A stretch of DNA of 64,000 nt from Micromonospora lupini str. Lupac 08 (GCF_000297395.2 NZ_HF570108.1:7018514-7082513), one strand, 5' to 3'. Positions 27,087 through 36,545 are shown, numbered from the stretch's first letter. Program-made: numbers and translations. Notes: generated from the sequence alone by a model not told the origin.

Positions 27087-27153
27087 ACCGATCGGTACAG
27101 AAATTTGCGGACCAGGTCAGGGGTTGTTACGGTCGGATCAGTACCGCTCGGTA
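27087..27153. promoter_or_regulatory. Twin TetR operator-like palindromes
   Basis: ACCGATCGGT (27087-27096) is a perfect palindrome and GTACCGCTCGGTAC (27141-27154) is a palindrome with central CT. Both share the half-site CGGTAC and are followed by A-rich sequence (CAGAAATTTG and CACAATTTG). They sit in the 131-base gap between the divergent TetR and SDR genes. Confidence 0.65.
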
Positions 27154-27177
27154 CACAATTTGTGAAGGAGATCGATC

Positions 27178-27927
27178 GTGGGACAGCTCGACGGCAAGAC
27201 CGCCCTCGTGACCGGCGGCACCACGGGCATCGGCCTGGCCACCGCCCGCCGCTTCGCCGCCGAAGGCGCGTACGTCTTCGTCACCGGCCGCCGCAAGGGC
27301 CCGCTGGACGAGGCCGTGGCCAGCATCGGCGCCAACGCCACAGGCATCGCCGGCGATGTCGGCAAGCTCGACGACCTGGACCGGGTGATGCGGGCGATCG
27401 AGGCCCGGGGCGCGGGGCTGGACGTGCTGTTCGCCAACGCCGGCGGCGGCGAGTTCCGTACGCTCGACGCGATCACGGTCGAGCACGTGGCCGGCACCTT
27501 CGACACCAACGTCTACGGCACCATCTTCACCGTGCAGAAGGCCCTGCCCCTGCTCAACGAGGGCGCCTCGATCGTGCTGACCGGCTCGACGACCGCGACC
27601 AACGGCACCCCGGCCTTCAGCGTCTACGCCGCCTCCAAGGCCGCCATCCGCTCGTTCGGCCGCACCTGGGCCGCCGAGCTGGTCGGCCGGAAGATCCGGG
27701 TCAACACCCTGGTCCCCGGCCCGACCGAGACCCCGGGCGTCGCCGGCCTGGCGTCCAGCCCCGAGGAGGCCCCCGGGCTGCTGAAGGCCATCACCTCCAG
27801 CGTTCCCATGGGCAGGATGGCCCACCCGGACGAGATCGCCAACGCCGCGCTCTTCCTCGCCTCCGACCAGAGCAGCTTCATGACCGGCAGCGAGCTGTTC
27901 GCCGACGGCGGCGAGCAGCAGCTCTGA
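27178..27927 (+). CDS. SDR-family oxidoreductase
   Basis: 249 residues, GTG start preceded by GAAGGAG. It has the classical short-chain dehydrogenase features: TGGTTGIGLA dinucleotide-binding motif (residues ~12-21), NAG at ~residues 88-90, catalytic Ser in VLTGSTTA, YxxxK as YAASK (~residues 150-154), and PGPTETPG afterwards. GRRKG after the second strand suggests NADPH preference. Substrate unknown; regulated probably by the divergent TetR. Confidence 0.92.
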   Translation: MGQLDGKTALVTGGTTGIGLATARRFAAEGAYVFVTGRRKGPLDEAVASIGANATGIAGDVGKLDDLDRVMRAIEARGAGLDVLFANAGGGEFRTLDAITVEHVAGTFDTNVYGTIFTVQKALPLLNEGASIVLTGSTTATNGTPAFSVYAASKAAIRSFGRTWAAELVGRKIRVNTLVPGPTETPGVAGLASSPEEAPGLLKAITSSVPMGRMAHPDEIANAALFLASDQSSFMTGSELFADGGEQQL

Positions 27928-27931
27928 CGCG

Positions 27932-27971
27932 GAAACGCCCGGTCGATCCTCGCGGATCGACCGGGCGTTTC
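27932..27971. terminator. Strong hairpin terminator
   Basis: Perfect 18-bp stem: GAAACGCCCGGTCGATCC (27932-27949) and its complement (27954-27971), with loop TCGC. The GAAA/TTTC ends give a short T-stretch on either strand, so it can stop both the SDR transcript and the minus-strand tRNA-Ser transcript. Confidence 0.88.
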
Positions 27972-27983
27972 TGCACTACAGAG

Positions 27984-28070
27984 CGGTGGCGGAGGGATTT
28001 GAACCCTCGGAGGGCGTTAACCCTCACACGCTTTCGAGGCGTGCTCCTTAGGCCGCTCGGACACGCCACC
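27984..28070 (-). tRNA. tRNA-Ser (anticodon CGA)
   Basis: 87 nt. Acceptor arms GGTGGCG (5' end at 28070) and CGCCACC plus discriminator G. The anticodon arm reads CACGCCTCGAAAGCGTG, giving anticodon CGA. Long variable arm and GGTTCAAATCC T arm are present. CCA is not encoded. Confidence 0.96.
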
Positions 28071-28145
28071 GCCGACGAGGGTACAGGACCGCCGGTTCGG
28101 ACGCCGAACCGGTATCGCTCCGGCCGGCCTGGCAGGATCTTTGCC

Positions 28146-28853
28146 ATGAGTACGCACATCGGCGCGAAGCCGGGCGAGATCGTCGAGCGGGTCCTGATGC
28201 CGGGTGACCCCCTGCGGGCCAAGTGGATCGCGGAGACCTACCTCGAGGGCGCCACCTGCTACTCGACGGTTCGGGGCATGCTGGGCTTCACCGGCCGCTG
28301 GAACGGCGTCGAGGTCTCGGTCCAGGGCTCCGGCATGGGCATGCCGTCCGCCTCCATCTACGCCCACGAGTTGATCAACGAGTACGGCGTGAAGACGCTG
28401 ATCCGGGTCGGTTCCTGTGGGGCCCTCAGCACCGACCTGCAACTGCGCGACGTGGTCGCGGCGATCGGGTCGTCCACCGACTCGAACATGAACCGGATGC
28501 GCTTCGACGGGCTGATCGACTACGCCCCGGTGGCCGACTTCGGGCTGCTGCGTACCTCGGTCGAGGTGGCCGAGCGGCGCGGCATCACCATGCACGTCGG
28601 GCCGATCCTGGCGGCGGACGCCTTCTACACCGACCGTCCGGACCTCTACGACACGCTCGCCGACTACGGCGTGCTGGCGGTGGAGATGGAGTCGGCGGCG
28701 CTCTACACGATCGCCGCCCGGTTCAAGGCCCGCGCGCTTACCGTGCTGACCGTCAGCGACCACATCAAGACCGGCGAGAAGACCACGTCGGAGGAGCGGG
28801 AGCAGACCTTCAGCCAGATGGTCGAGATCGCGCTCGACACGATCATCGCCTGA
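28146..28853 (+). CDS. deoD: Purine-nucleoside phosphorylase (DeoD type)
   Basis: 235 residues, the usual length of the hexameric trimeric-family enzyme. It cleaves purine (deoxy)ribonucleosides with phosphate in purine salvage. Motifs: MPGDPLRAKWIAE near residues 18-30, GSGMGMPSASIYAHEL, RVGSCGAL, VEMESAAL and the catalytic TVSDHIKTGE (Asp). ATG at 28146 starts MSTHIGAKPGEI, the normal DeoD start. It is followed by the palindromic element at 28878. Confidence 0.95.
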   Translation: MSTHIGAKPGEIVERVLMPGDPLRAKWIAETYLEGATCYSTVRGMLGFTGRWNGVEVSVQGSGMGMPSASIYAHELINEYGVKTLIRVGSCGALSTDLQLRDVVAAIGSSTDSNMNRMRFDGLIDYAPVADFGLLRTSVEVAERRGITMHVGPILAADAFYTDRPDLYDTLADYGVLAVEMESAALYTIAARFKARALTVLTVSDHIKTGEKTTSEEREQTFSQMVEIALDTIIA

Positions 28854-28877
28854 CCCGTCCGGCAGGTGTCACTGCTG

Positions 28878-28927
28878 AGAGCGGTATGACTCAGAGGTAT
28901 AAATATGCCGCAGAGTCATACCGCTCT
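28878..28927. repeat. Extended palindrome with AT-rich core
   Basis: Perfect 15-bp arms, AGAGCGGTATGACTC (28878-28892) and its complement (28913-28927). The 20-base centre contains a second small stem GGTAT-AAAT-ATGCC. The core ATAAATAT is strikingly AT-rich for this genome. It follows deoD by 24 bases and could be its terminator, or a copy of a dispersed repeat. Confidence 0.7.
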
Positions 28928-29033
28928 TCCGCATCACGCCGGCCCCAGGCCGCCGCGCGCGGCCCCGAACCGCGCCACGCCCAGACCGCCACGCCAGCCC
29001 AGGCCGCCGCGCCGGCCCGAACCGGCATGCCGG

Positions 29034-30232
29034 TCAGACCGTGGTCAGGGCCTCCGTCGGGGAGAGGCGGGCGGCGCGGACCGCCGGGTAGAGACCGGCG
29101 AGGCCACCGATCACCAGGGTCGCCCCTACTCCGCCGAGCATCGCCCACGCCGGCACCACGGCTGGCCAGCCCTGCGACAGCGCGTACCCCGAGGTGACCG
29201 CGATGCCGAGCAGCACTCCGCCGATCCCGCCGAACGCGGACAGCAGCAGCGATTCCGCGAGGAACTGGGTGCGTACCTGACCGCGGGTCGCCCCGAGTGA
29301 GCGGCGCAGACCGATCTCGGCCCGTCGCTCCAATACCGAGATCACCATGGTGTTCGCCACGCCCACCCCACCGACCAGCAGGGCGACCGCGCCGAGGCCC
29401 AGCAGCAGACCGGTGAACGCGTCGTCGGTCGCCTCGGCGGCGGCCAGCGCGTCGGAGGGGCGGGACACCTCCACCTCGTTCGGCGCCTCGGGGTTGGCGG
29501 TCGCGCCGAGCACCGACCGCACCGCCTCGACCTGCGACTCCTGCGTCCGCGTGTAGACGGTGGTCGGGTGCCCGTCGAACCCCAGGTAGTCGGTCGCGGC
29601 GGACCAGCCGACAAGCGCCGAGGCGTCCAGCTCCGGGGCGAGCGGCACGGCAGCGAGCACGCCGACCACTGTGAACCACCGTCCGCCCAGCCACACCTGC
29701 ACCTGCGAACCGGCCGAGGTGATGCCGAGCCGCTGCGCGGCGGTGGCACCGAGGACGACCGCCGGATAGCGGGCGGTGGCCTCGTTGAGCCAGGTGCCGC
29801 TGGCCAGCTCGGCTCCGACGGCGCCCGGCAGGTCCAACCGGGCCGCCCGGGTGGCGATGCCTCCGGTCTCCGCCGCCGGAATCCGGTCCGTGCGGTACAC
29901 CTTGGCGTCGGAAACCTGCCCGGTGGCTGTCACCTGCGTCACCGGACCGATCCGGCCGATCATGGCGACCGAGGCCTCGGGGAGCTGGGCGTCCGCGCCG
30001 AGCAGGGTGTCGCCCGGCTCGACGGTGAGCAGGTTGGTGCCGAGGGCGTCGAGCGCCCGGTCCAGTTCCGCCCGGGACGACGAGGAGATGCCGACGACCG
30101 CGATCATCGCGGCGATGCCTATCGCGATGCCCAACGCGGAGAGGAACGCCCGCAGCGGACGGGTCCGCAGCCCCACCCCACCGACGCGCAGGACGTCCGC
30201 CGGCCGCAGTCGGGCCGGACTCAGCGTCGCCA

Positions 30233-30233
<1 letters not shown>
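29034..30233 (-). CDS. MacB-like ABC transporter permease (FtsX family)
   Basis: 399 residues. One N-terminal helix (PLRAFLSALGIAIGIAAMIAVV) is followed by a MacB-type extracellular domain (EPGDTLLGADAQLPEAS). Three C-terminal helices carry the FtsX core (LGAVALLVGGVGVANTMVISVLERRAEIGLRRSLGATRGQVRTQFL). With the ATPase it forms an exporter or mechanotransmission complex. The ATG at 30233 shares one base with the ATPase stop. Confidence 0.92.
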
Positions 30234-30924
<691 letters not shown>

Positions 30925-30928
<4 letters not shown>

Positions 30929-32010
30929 TTCGGCATCACCACCGTCATGCCCTCGGCGATCTCCGACCCGCTGACCTCGACCCGACCGTCGGCGAACAGC
31001 CCGGTCGTCACCGCGACGATCCGGCTGCCGTCGCCGTCGACGACCTCGACGCCGTAGCCGCCCTCGGCGAGCGCCAGCAGCGCCGCCACCGGGACGGTGA
31101 GCACGTCGCGGCGCTCCGAGGCGGTGAATGTCACCGTGGCGCTGGCCTGGTCGAAGCCGGCGAGTGCCTTCGGGTCGGCGACCGCGACTGTCACCTCGAT
31201 CTTCGTCTCCGTCTCGCCGGACTGCCCGTTCGCGCCGGAGGCACCGGCCTGGACGACCGTCTCGGCCGTGCTGATCGTGCCCGCGACCGCCCGACCGTCC
31301 GGCAGCTTCACCGTGACCTTCGCGTTCCGCTTGGCCAGCCGCTGGTCGTCCATGTCGAGGTCGACGGTGACCACCCGGCTGGTGCCGGTGTAGGTCAACA
31401 CCGCCTGACCGGGCTGCGCGGCGGCACCGACGTCGGCCTGGTGGCTCTCCACCCGGACCTCCCCGTCGGCGTACACGACGCGACCCTGCTCGATCCGGCC
31501 GGTCTCGGGCAGACCGAGGTCCTCCTGCCAGTCACGGACCGCGTCGGCGGTGTCGCCGGTGTACTCGTCGTCGACGGTGAACCCGGTGTAGCCCAGCGCC
31601 TTGAGGTTCCGCTCGAACTGGGTGACGTCCGGACCATCGGTGCCGGGCGCCAGCGTCCGGTACGCGGGCAGCCCGCCGTAGAGGAGCACCACCTTCTCGT
31701 TGTCGACGAGGTACAGCGTCTTGCCGCGCCGCACCGTCGACCCGGTCGCGGGCAGCCCGGTGATCGTGCCGCTGAGCTTCGCCGTGGCGGTACGCGTCGT
31801 CCCGTACCCCAACTCGCCGTCGGCGGTCTGCGTGTCGGCGAGGGTCTGCCGGGTGATCGGGGCGGTCGCCGCCGGGCCGCTGGCCTGGGTGGCGTCCCCG
31901 TCGCCGCCGCCGAAGCCCACTGCGGCGACGACGCCCACGGCGGCGACCAGCACGACGGTCCCCACGGCGACGGCGGCGCGCAGCCCTGGGCGGCGGGTGG
32001 CGTCGGTCAC
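30925..32010 (-). CDS. Membrane-fusion protein with embedded peptidoglycan-binding domain
   Basis: 361 residues from the GTG at 32010; the frame is open upstream, but this GTG overlaps the lipoprotein stop. One N-terminal membrane anchor (LRAAVAVGTVVLVAAVGVVAAVGF). A HlyD-like barrel/lipoyl part carries LSGTITGLPATGSTVRRGKTLYLVDNEKVVLLYGG. Residues ~115-175 are a PG_binding_1 domain (GPDVTQFERNLKALGYTGF), then the remaining adaptor domain. It probably couples the ABC transporter to the cell wall. Confidence 0.9.
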
Positions 32011-32531
32011 TTGCCGCCCCCGAGCTGGGGCGCAAGCTGCCGGCACTTCTCCATCGCGGCCCGCAGGGCCGGATCGCCGATGTTGATCGCGTTGTCCCCG
32101 GTCCCGACCCGGAGCCGCCCGTCGGCGTCCGGGTCCGGGAAGTCCGGCACACCGTTCTCGCGCATGCACTTGGCGAGGGCGCGCATCTGCTCGGCCTGCT
32201 CGGGGTTGAGCTGCGGTCCCTGCCCACCGTTGGGCAGCTTGTCCTGGCACTTCTCCATCGCCGCCTGGACCTTCTGCTGATCCACGTCGGGGCCGAACCG
32301 GAAGTTGGGACGGCCACCCGGCTCCGGGTCGGGCATGTCCACCCCGTTCTCCCGCATGCACCTGGCGAAGGCGAGCTGCCGGTCCGAGTCACTGACCGGG
32401 GTGCCGCTCGCCGTGGCTCCGGCCTTCGTACCACCGGCGGTCGCGACCCCGCTGCCGTCGTCGCCTCCCCCGCCGCACGCGGCCAACGCCAGGGCGAGCA
32501 GGACGGGGATCGCAAGCATCTGTCGTCGCAT
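32007..32531 (-). CDS. Lipoprotein with a duplicated CMRENG module
   Basis: 174 residues from the ATG at 32531 (GGAAG nine bases upstream); a GTG at 32540 is less well placed. The signal peptide ends in lipobox ALAACG. The mature part contains two copies of a ~65-residue module: FARCMRENGVDMPDPEP ending AMEKCQ, and LAKCMRENGVPDFPDPDADG ending AMEKCR. Each copy has two cysteines. This type of lipoprotein occurs with MacB-like exporters in actinobacteria. First gene of the exporter operon, overlapping the next start (GTGA). Confidence 0.85.
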   Translation of the reverse strand: MRRQMLAIPVLLALALAACGGGGDDGSGVATAGGTKAGATASGTPVSDSDRQLAFARCMRENGVDMPDPEPGGRPNFRFGPDVDQQKVQAAMEKCQDKLPNGGQGPQLNPEQAEQMRALAKCMRENGVPDFPDPDADGRLRVGTGDNAINIGDPALRAAMEKCRQLAPQLGGGK

Positions 32532-32608
32532 GGTGTCCACTTCCGCTCAGGTCCGGCGTGGTTCGCCGAACGTGGCACCCAGTGGACGCCGGCGGCCGTA
32601 TTCCCGGC

Positions 32609-32639
32609 GTTACCGTCGGCGGTTATGCCGCCGTTACCG
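32609..32639. promoter_or_regulatory. Direct repeats in the exporter/two-component intergenic region
   Basis: GTTACCG occurs at 32609-32615 and 32633-32639, with a degenerate copy GTTATGC at 32622-32628. The centre also forms GGCGG-TTATG-CCGCC. OmpR-family regulators bind such ~11-bp-spaced repeats, so this may be the site for the response regulator at 32661 controlling both divergent operons. Confidence 0.5.
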
Positions 32640-32660
32640 CACCCCGAGCACCATGGAGGG

Positions 32661-33317
32661 GTGAGAGTGCTTGTGGTCGAGGACGAGACCATGTTGGCGG
32701 ACGCCATCGCGGAGTGGCTGCGTCGGGAGTCGTTCGCGGTCGACGTGGCGTACGACGGCGACGCCGCGTTGGAACGGCTCGGTGTCAACGAGTACGCGGT
32801 GGTCGTCCTGGACCGGGACCTGCCGGTGGTGCACGGCGACGACGTGTGCCGGGCGATCGTGGACGCGGGCGGGGAGACCCGGGTGCTGATGCTGACCGCC
32901 GCGGCGGCCGTCCGGGAGCGGGTAGCGGGGCTGGCGCTCGGCGCGGACGACTACCTCACCAAGCCGTTCGCCCTGGTCGAGCTGTCGGCTCGGGTGCACG
33001 CGCTGACCCGCCGTGCCCGCCCGGCCGCGCCCCCGACGCTGCGCCGCGCCGGCATCCAGCTCGATGCGGCCCGGCACGAGGTACGCCGCGACGACCGGCA
33101 CGTGGCGCTGTCCCGCAAGGAGTTCGCGGTGCTGGCCGAGCTGCTCCGCGCCGACGGCGCTGTGGTTTCCGCCGAGGACCTGCTGGAACGCGCCTGGGAC
33201 GAGCACATCGACCCGTTCACAAACGTGGTCCGGGTGACGATGATGAAGCTGCGCCGCAAGCTCGGCGACCCGCCGGTGATCGAGACGGTGCCGGGAGCGG
33301 GGTACCAGATCCGATGA
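32661..33317 (+). CDS. OmpR-family response regulator
   Basis: 218 residues from the GTG at 32661 (VRVLVVEDETMLADAIAEWL); a GTG at 32667 is better spaced from GGAGG and is an alternative. The receiver domain has the acidic pair in VVEDE, the phospho-Asp region VVVLDRDLPVVHG and the Lys in LTKPFAL. The C-terminal winged helix includes SRKEFAVLAELLRADGAVVS and VRVTMMKLRRKLGDPPVIETVPGAGYQ. It overlaps the kinase start by 4 bases. Confidence 0.95.
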   Translation: MRVLVVEDETMLADAIAEWLRRESFAVDVAYDGDAALERLGVNEYAVVVLDRDLPVVHGDDVCRAIVDAGGETRVLMLTAAAAVRERVAGLALGADDYLTKPFALVELSARVHALTRRARPAAPPTLRRAGIQLDAARHEVRRDDRHVALSRKEFAVLAELLRADGAVVSAEDLLERAWDEHIDPFTNVVRVTMMKLRRKLGDPPVIETVPGAGYQIR

Positions 33318-34468
33318 AACGCCTGACCATCCGCGCCCGGCTCACCCTCATCTACGGGGGGCTGTTCCTGCTGGCCGGCATGGTGCTGCTCGCCGTCACG
33401 TACGTGCTGGTGGATCAGCGGATGCCGCAGCCGTTCGGGGTGAGCCTGCGCGACCTGCCGAAGGTCACCGCCACGACGCCCAGCGGGCAGAACGTCGACA
33501 ACCTGCGCGCCCTCATTCAGGACGCGCAGGACGAGGCGAAACGCAGCGCGTTGGAGTCGCTGCTCACGCAGGGTGGCATCGCGTTGGTAGTGGTGTCGGC
33601 GGTGGCCATCGCCTTCGGCTGGCTGCTCGCCGGCCGGGCGTTACAGCCCTTGCAGCAGGTCACCGACACGGCGCGACGGATCGCCGGCGCGGACACCGCC
33701 GGCCGGGGCCTGCACGAGCGGATCGCGCTCCACGGTCCCCGCGACGAGGTACGCGAACTCGCCGACACGTTCGACGAGATGCTGGGACGGCTCGACCGCT
33801 CGTTCGACGGGCAGCGCCGGTTCGTGGCGAACGCCTCGCACGAGCTGCGTACCCCGTTGGCGCTCAACCGTGCCCTGGTGGAGCTGGCCATCACCCGCCC
33901 GGACGCGTCGGTGGAGACCCGACGGTTGGGCGAGTCGCTGCTGGCGGTCAACGAGCGGCACGAGCGGCTGATCGACGGCCTGCTGACCCTGGCGGACTCG
34001 GAGAACGAGCTGACCGAACGTACGCCCGTCGACCTGGCCGAGGTCTGCGCGCACGTGACCGACCAGGCCGCGAGGCAGGCACCCGACCTCCTGGTGCGCC
34101 GCTCGTTCGCGCCGGCGCAGGTCAACGGCGACCCGGTGCTGCTGGAACGGCTCGCGTTCAACCTGGTGGAGAACGCGCTGCGGCACAACCTGCCCACCGA
34201 GGGCTGGGTCGAGGTGCGCACCGGGCTCGTCGACGGCCAGCCAACCCTCACGGTGCGGAACACCGGGCCGATGATCGCCGGTTACGACGTCGAGACGATG
34301 TTCCAGCCATTCCGCCGGCTGTCCCGGGAGCGGGTCGCGGGCGCGCGGGGTTTCGGTCTGGGGCTGTCGATCGTCCGCGCGGTGGCCCGGGCCCACGGCG
34401 GCAGCGTCGACGCGCGGCCCCGCCCGGCCGGTGGCCTGACCGTCACGGTGACCCTTCCCGCAGCCTGA
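33314..34468 (+). CDS. Sensor histidine kinase
   Basis: 384 residues. Two membrane helices (LTLIYGGLFLLAGMVLLAVTYVLV and GGIALVVVSAVAIAFGWLLAG) flank a ~60-residue extracellular sensor, followed by HAMP (RALQPLQQVTDTARRIAGAD). The phosphoacceptor is in ANASHELRTPLALNRALVE. ATPase boxes are NLVENALRHN (N) and GFGLGLSIVRAVARAHGG (G). It partners the preceding response regulator (ATGA overlap) and probably senses cell-envelope stress handled by the divergent MacB-like exporter. Confidence 0.94.
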   Translation: MKRLTIRARLTLIYGGLFLLAGMVLLAVTYVLVDQRMPQPFGVSLRDLPKVTATTPSGQNVDNLRALIQDAQDEAKRSALESLLTQGGIALVVVSAVAIAFGWLLAGRALQPLQQVTDTARRIAGADTAGRGLHERIALHGPRDEVRELADTFDEMLGRLDRSFDGQRRFVANASHELRTPLALNRALVELAITRPDASVETRRLGESLLAVNERHERLIDGLLTLADSENELTERTPVDLAEVCAHVTDQAARQAPDLLVRRSFAPAQVNGDPVLLERLAFNLVENALRHNLPTEGWVEVRTGLVDGQPTLTVRNTGPMIAGYDVETMFQPFRRLSRERVAGARGFGLGLSIVRAVARAHGGSVDARPRPAGGLTVTVTLPAA

Positions 34469-34529
34469 TCGACGGGGCTACCCCGGACAGCGTGGGCGAT
34501 GGCAGGCGGGGAAGCGTGCCGACCCGGGT

Positions 34530-35180
34530 TCAGCGGAAGAACGCGCGTAGGACGGCGGCGGTCTCGGCCTCCAGCACGCCGCCGTAGACCTCGGGACGGT
34601 GGTTGAGCCGGCGGTCGCGCAGCACGTCCCAGAGGGAACCGGCCGCGCCGGTCTTCGGCTCCCAGGCGCCGAACACGACTGTGGAGACCCGGGCCAGCAC
34701 CAGCGCGCCCGCGCACATGGTGCACGGCTCCAGGGTGACCACCAGGGTGCAGCCCTCCAGCCGCCACCGGCCGGTGCGCTCCGCCCCACGACGCAGGGCC
34801 AGCACCTCGGCGTGGGCGGTGGGGTCGCCGGTCAGCTCCCGCTCGTTGCGCCCGGTCGCCAGCTCGACGCCGTCCGGGCCGTAGAGCACCGCACCCACCG
34901 GAATGTCATCGATCGCGTCGGCGCCCACGGAGGCGGCCGGGCCGGTGACGGCGACCTCCAGGGCCCGGCGCATCCACAGCTCGTGCCGCTGCCGCCGACC
35001 GAGGTCGCCCGGGTCGGCCAGCCCCTCGTGCGCGCCCGGGCCGGCTCGACCCACGGCGCCGGGCGTCGGCTGCCCCGGCCGGATCGTCTCCAACAGCGGA
35101 TCGGTGGCGTCGGCCGGCTCCGCACCGCCCGCGGGCACGATCCCACCGTCCCCTGCCGACCCGGTGGGGTCAGACCTCAC
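34530..35180 (-). CDS. tadA: tRNA-specific adenosine deaminase with N-terminal extension
   Basis: 216 residues from the GTG at 35180, which has GAGGAG five bases upstream and overlaps the preceding gene by 11 bases. The deaminase domain begins near residue 67 (HELWMRRALEVAVT). The zinc-binding active site is PTAHAEVLALRRG and EPCTMCAGALVLARV. It converts A34 to inosine in tRNA-Arg(ACG). The first ~65 residues are Gly/Pro/Ala-rich and not part of the TadA fold; a shorter start inside the ORF is possible. Confidence 0.88.
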   Translation of the reverse strand: MRSDPTGSAGDGGIVPAGGAEPADATDPLLETIRPGQPTPGAVGRAGPGAHEGLADPGDLGRRQRHELWMRRALEVAVTGPAASVGADAIDDIPVGAVLYGPDGVELATGRNERELTGDPTAHAEVLALRRGAERTGRWRLEGCTLVVTLEPCTMCAGALVLARVSTVVFGAWEPKTGAAGSLWDVLRDRRLNHRPEVYGGVLEAETAAVLRAFFR

Positions 35181-35697
35181 GCAGCTCCTCGACCTCGTCG
35201 GCGCACCCGAGGACCTCGCAGATCTCGGAGGTGACGTCCGCCGGCAGCATCCCCTCGGTCCCGCAGAGCGTCAGCAGCTTCTGCGCGGAGATGCCCAGGT
35301 TGGCCAACAGGTCCGCGTCGCCCACCGGATCTGCCTCCGGGTCGACGGCGGGCTGCTCGCTCTCCTCGTCGCCGCTGGTGACCGGGCGGGGCTCGTCGTC
35401 GCCGTCGAGCCCGGTCACGGACGTCTTCAGGTCACCGACCAGCAGCTGGCCCAGCCGGGACTCCTCGGCGTACGCCGAGTCCGAGCCGAACACCCGCAGA
35501 TCCTCGCCCTCGTCGAGACGCAGGATCACCAGGTACGCGTCGTCGGCCTCGACGAACAGCAGCGACACGTCGGCTTCCTGGTCGACGTCACGCAGGCGGT
35601 CGGCGACCTCATCGATGTCGGTGGCGCCCCGCAGGCTGACCTCGGCGGCGGTCCAGCCACTGTCGTCACGCACCACGGCCGCAGCGAAGTACGACAC
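35170..35697 (-). CDS. tRNA adenosine deaminase-associated protein
   Basis: 175 residues from the GTG at 35697 (VSYFAAAVVRDDSGWTAAEV). Very acidic. A C-terminal helical part (GDADLLANLGISAQKLLTLCG and EVLGCADEVEELREV) follows an Asp/Glu-rich linker. The family is found next to tadA in actinobacteria, and its role is unknown; the 11-base overlap with tadA fits this. Confidence 0.88.
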   Translation of the reverse strand: MSYFAAAVVRDDSGWTAAEVSLRGATDIDEVADRLRDVDQEADVSLLFVEADDAYLVILRLDEGEDLRVFGSDSAYAEESRLGQLLVGDLKTSVTGLDGDDEPRPVTSGDEESEQPAVDPEADPVGDADLLANLGISAQKLLTLCGTEGMLPADVTSEICEVLGCADEVEELREV

Positions 35698-35814
35698 GGT
35701 TCCCCCAAAAGCCCTCGGCACAGCGCCGACTCGTCAAGGGTGCACGTTAGCCGGTCGGGTCGGCGGGCGACCGGTCAACGCCCCGAGACGCCGGCCAAAC
35801 CTGACAAAGTCGGA

Positions 35815-35982
35815 TCAGCCGGCTACCCGACGGCGGGTGGCGATGAGTTGGCGCAGACGCTCGGTGCGCTGTCGCTGCGGCCGGCTGCGCTGGCGTACCG
35901 CCCGAGCGCCCGCCAACTCGGCGAGCAACTGGAGGCGGCGGCGGTTGCGATCCGGGTCCTGCCGCGGGGTGGTCCAGGCCAT
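35815..35982 (-). CDS. Possible small basic protein
   Basis: A 55-residue ORF from the ATG at 35982, very Arg/Gln-rich (DPDRNRRRLQLLAELAGARA). The frame is open upstream but the extension looks non-coding. No good Shine-Dalgarno is seen. It may be a real small gene or chance. Confidence 0.3.
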   Translation of the reverse strand: MAWTTPRQDPDRNRRRLQLLAELAGARAVRQRSRPQRQRTERLRQLIATRRRVAG

Positions 35983-36094
35983 AGTGCCGAGGGTGCCGAG
36001 TCTCGACGGCCACGTCAAGACGGCGTTCGCTACGCAGCCAACCGGGCACGCGGCGCAGTCGTCCGGGCCCTGATCCGGGTCGGTCCGAACACGC

Positions 36095-36484
36095 TCACCA
36101 CAGCGGCCAGTCACCGCTTGTCGCCCAGCGGACCGCCACCACGGCCGCGGCGATGCTCCAACCACCGGCGGTCACGATCGCCACCCCGGTGGCCACGCCA
36201 CGATCGCCGTGGCGGACCAGCACCAGAGCCGTCAGCCACGCCAGCAGGCCGGCCACCACCGTCCACCACGCGTAGCTGGCCACGTCGGTCCCGAGCAGCC
36301 CGAACAGCAGCAGCCAGGCAGCCGCCGCGCCACCGCCGGCGGCGACACCACCGGCGGTCACCGGGTGCGGTTCGCGGTAGGTGGGTCTGGTCGGCGGCCC
36401 GGCCGGAAAGAGCCCCGACGGGGTACGCGACGCCGGGCGGGCGGGACCGGGATCCGGGACGGGGTCGGGTCGGGCGATGGTCAC
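36095..36484 (-). CDS. Membrane protein of unknown function
   Basis: 129 residues from the GTG at 36484, with GGGAGG six bases upstream. A Pro-rich cytoplasmic-like N-terminus (~45 residues) precedes three or four hydrophobic segments (AAAAWLLLFGLLGTDVASYAWWTVVAGLLAWLTALVLV and VAIVTAGGWSIAAAVVAV). No family is recognised. It is divergent from the M23 peptidase gene. Confidence 0.7.
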   Translation of the reverse strand: MTIARPDPVPDPGPARPASRTPSGLFPAGPPTRPTYREPHPVTAGGVAAGGGAAAAWLLLFGLLGTDVASYAWWTVVAGLLAWLTALVLVRHGDRGVATGVAIVTAGGWSIAAAVVAVRWATSGDWPLW

Positions 36485-36545
36485 GGTTGCCCTCCCCTCA
36501 CGCGCGTCGCTCGTGCCCACGGTACCGGTCTGTCAGGATGACCGA

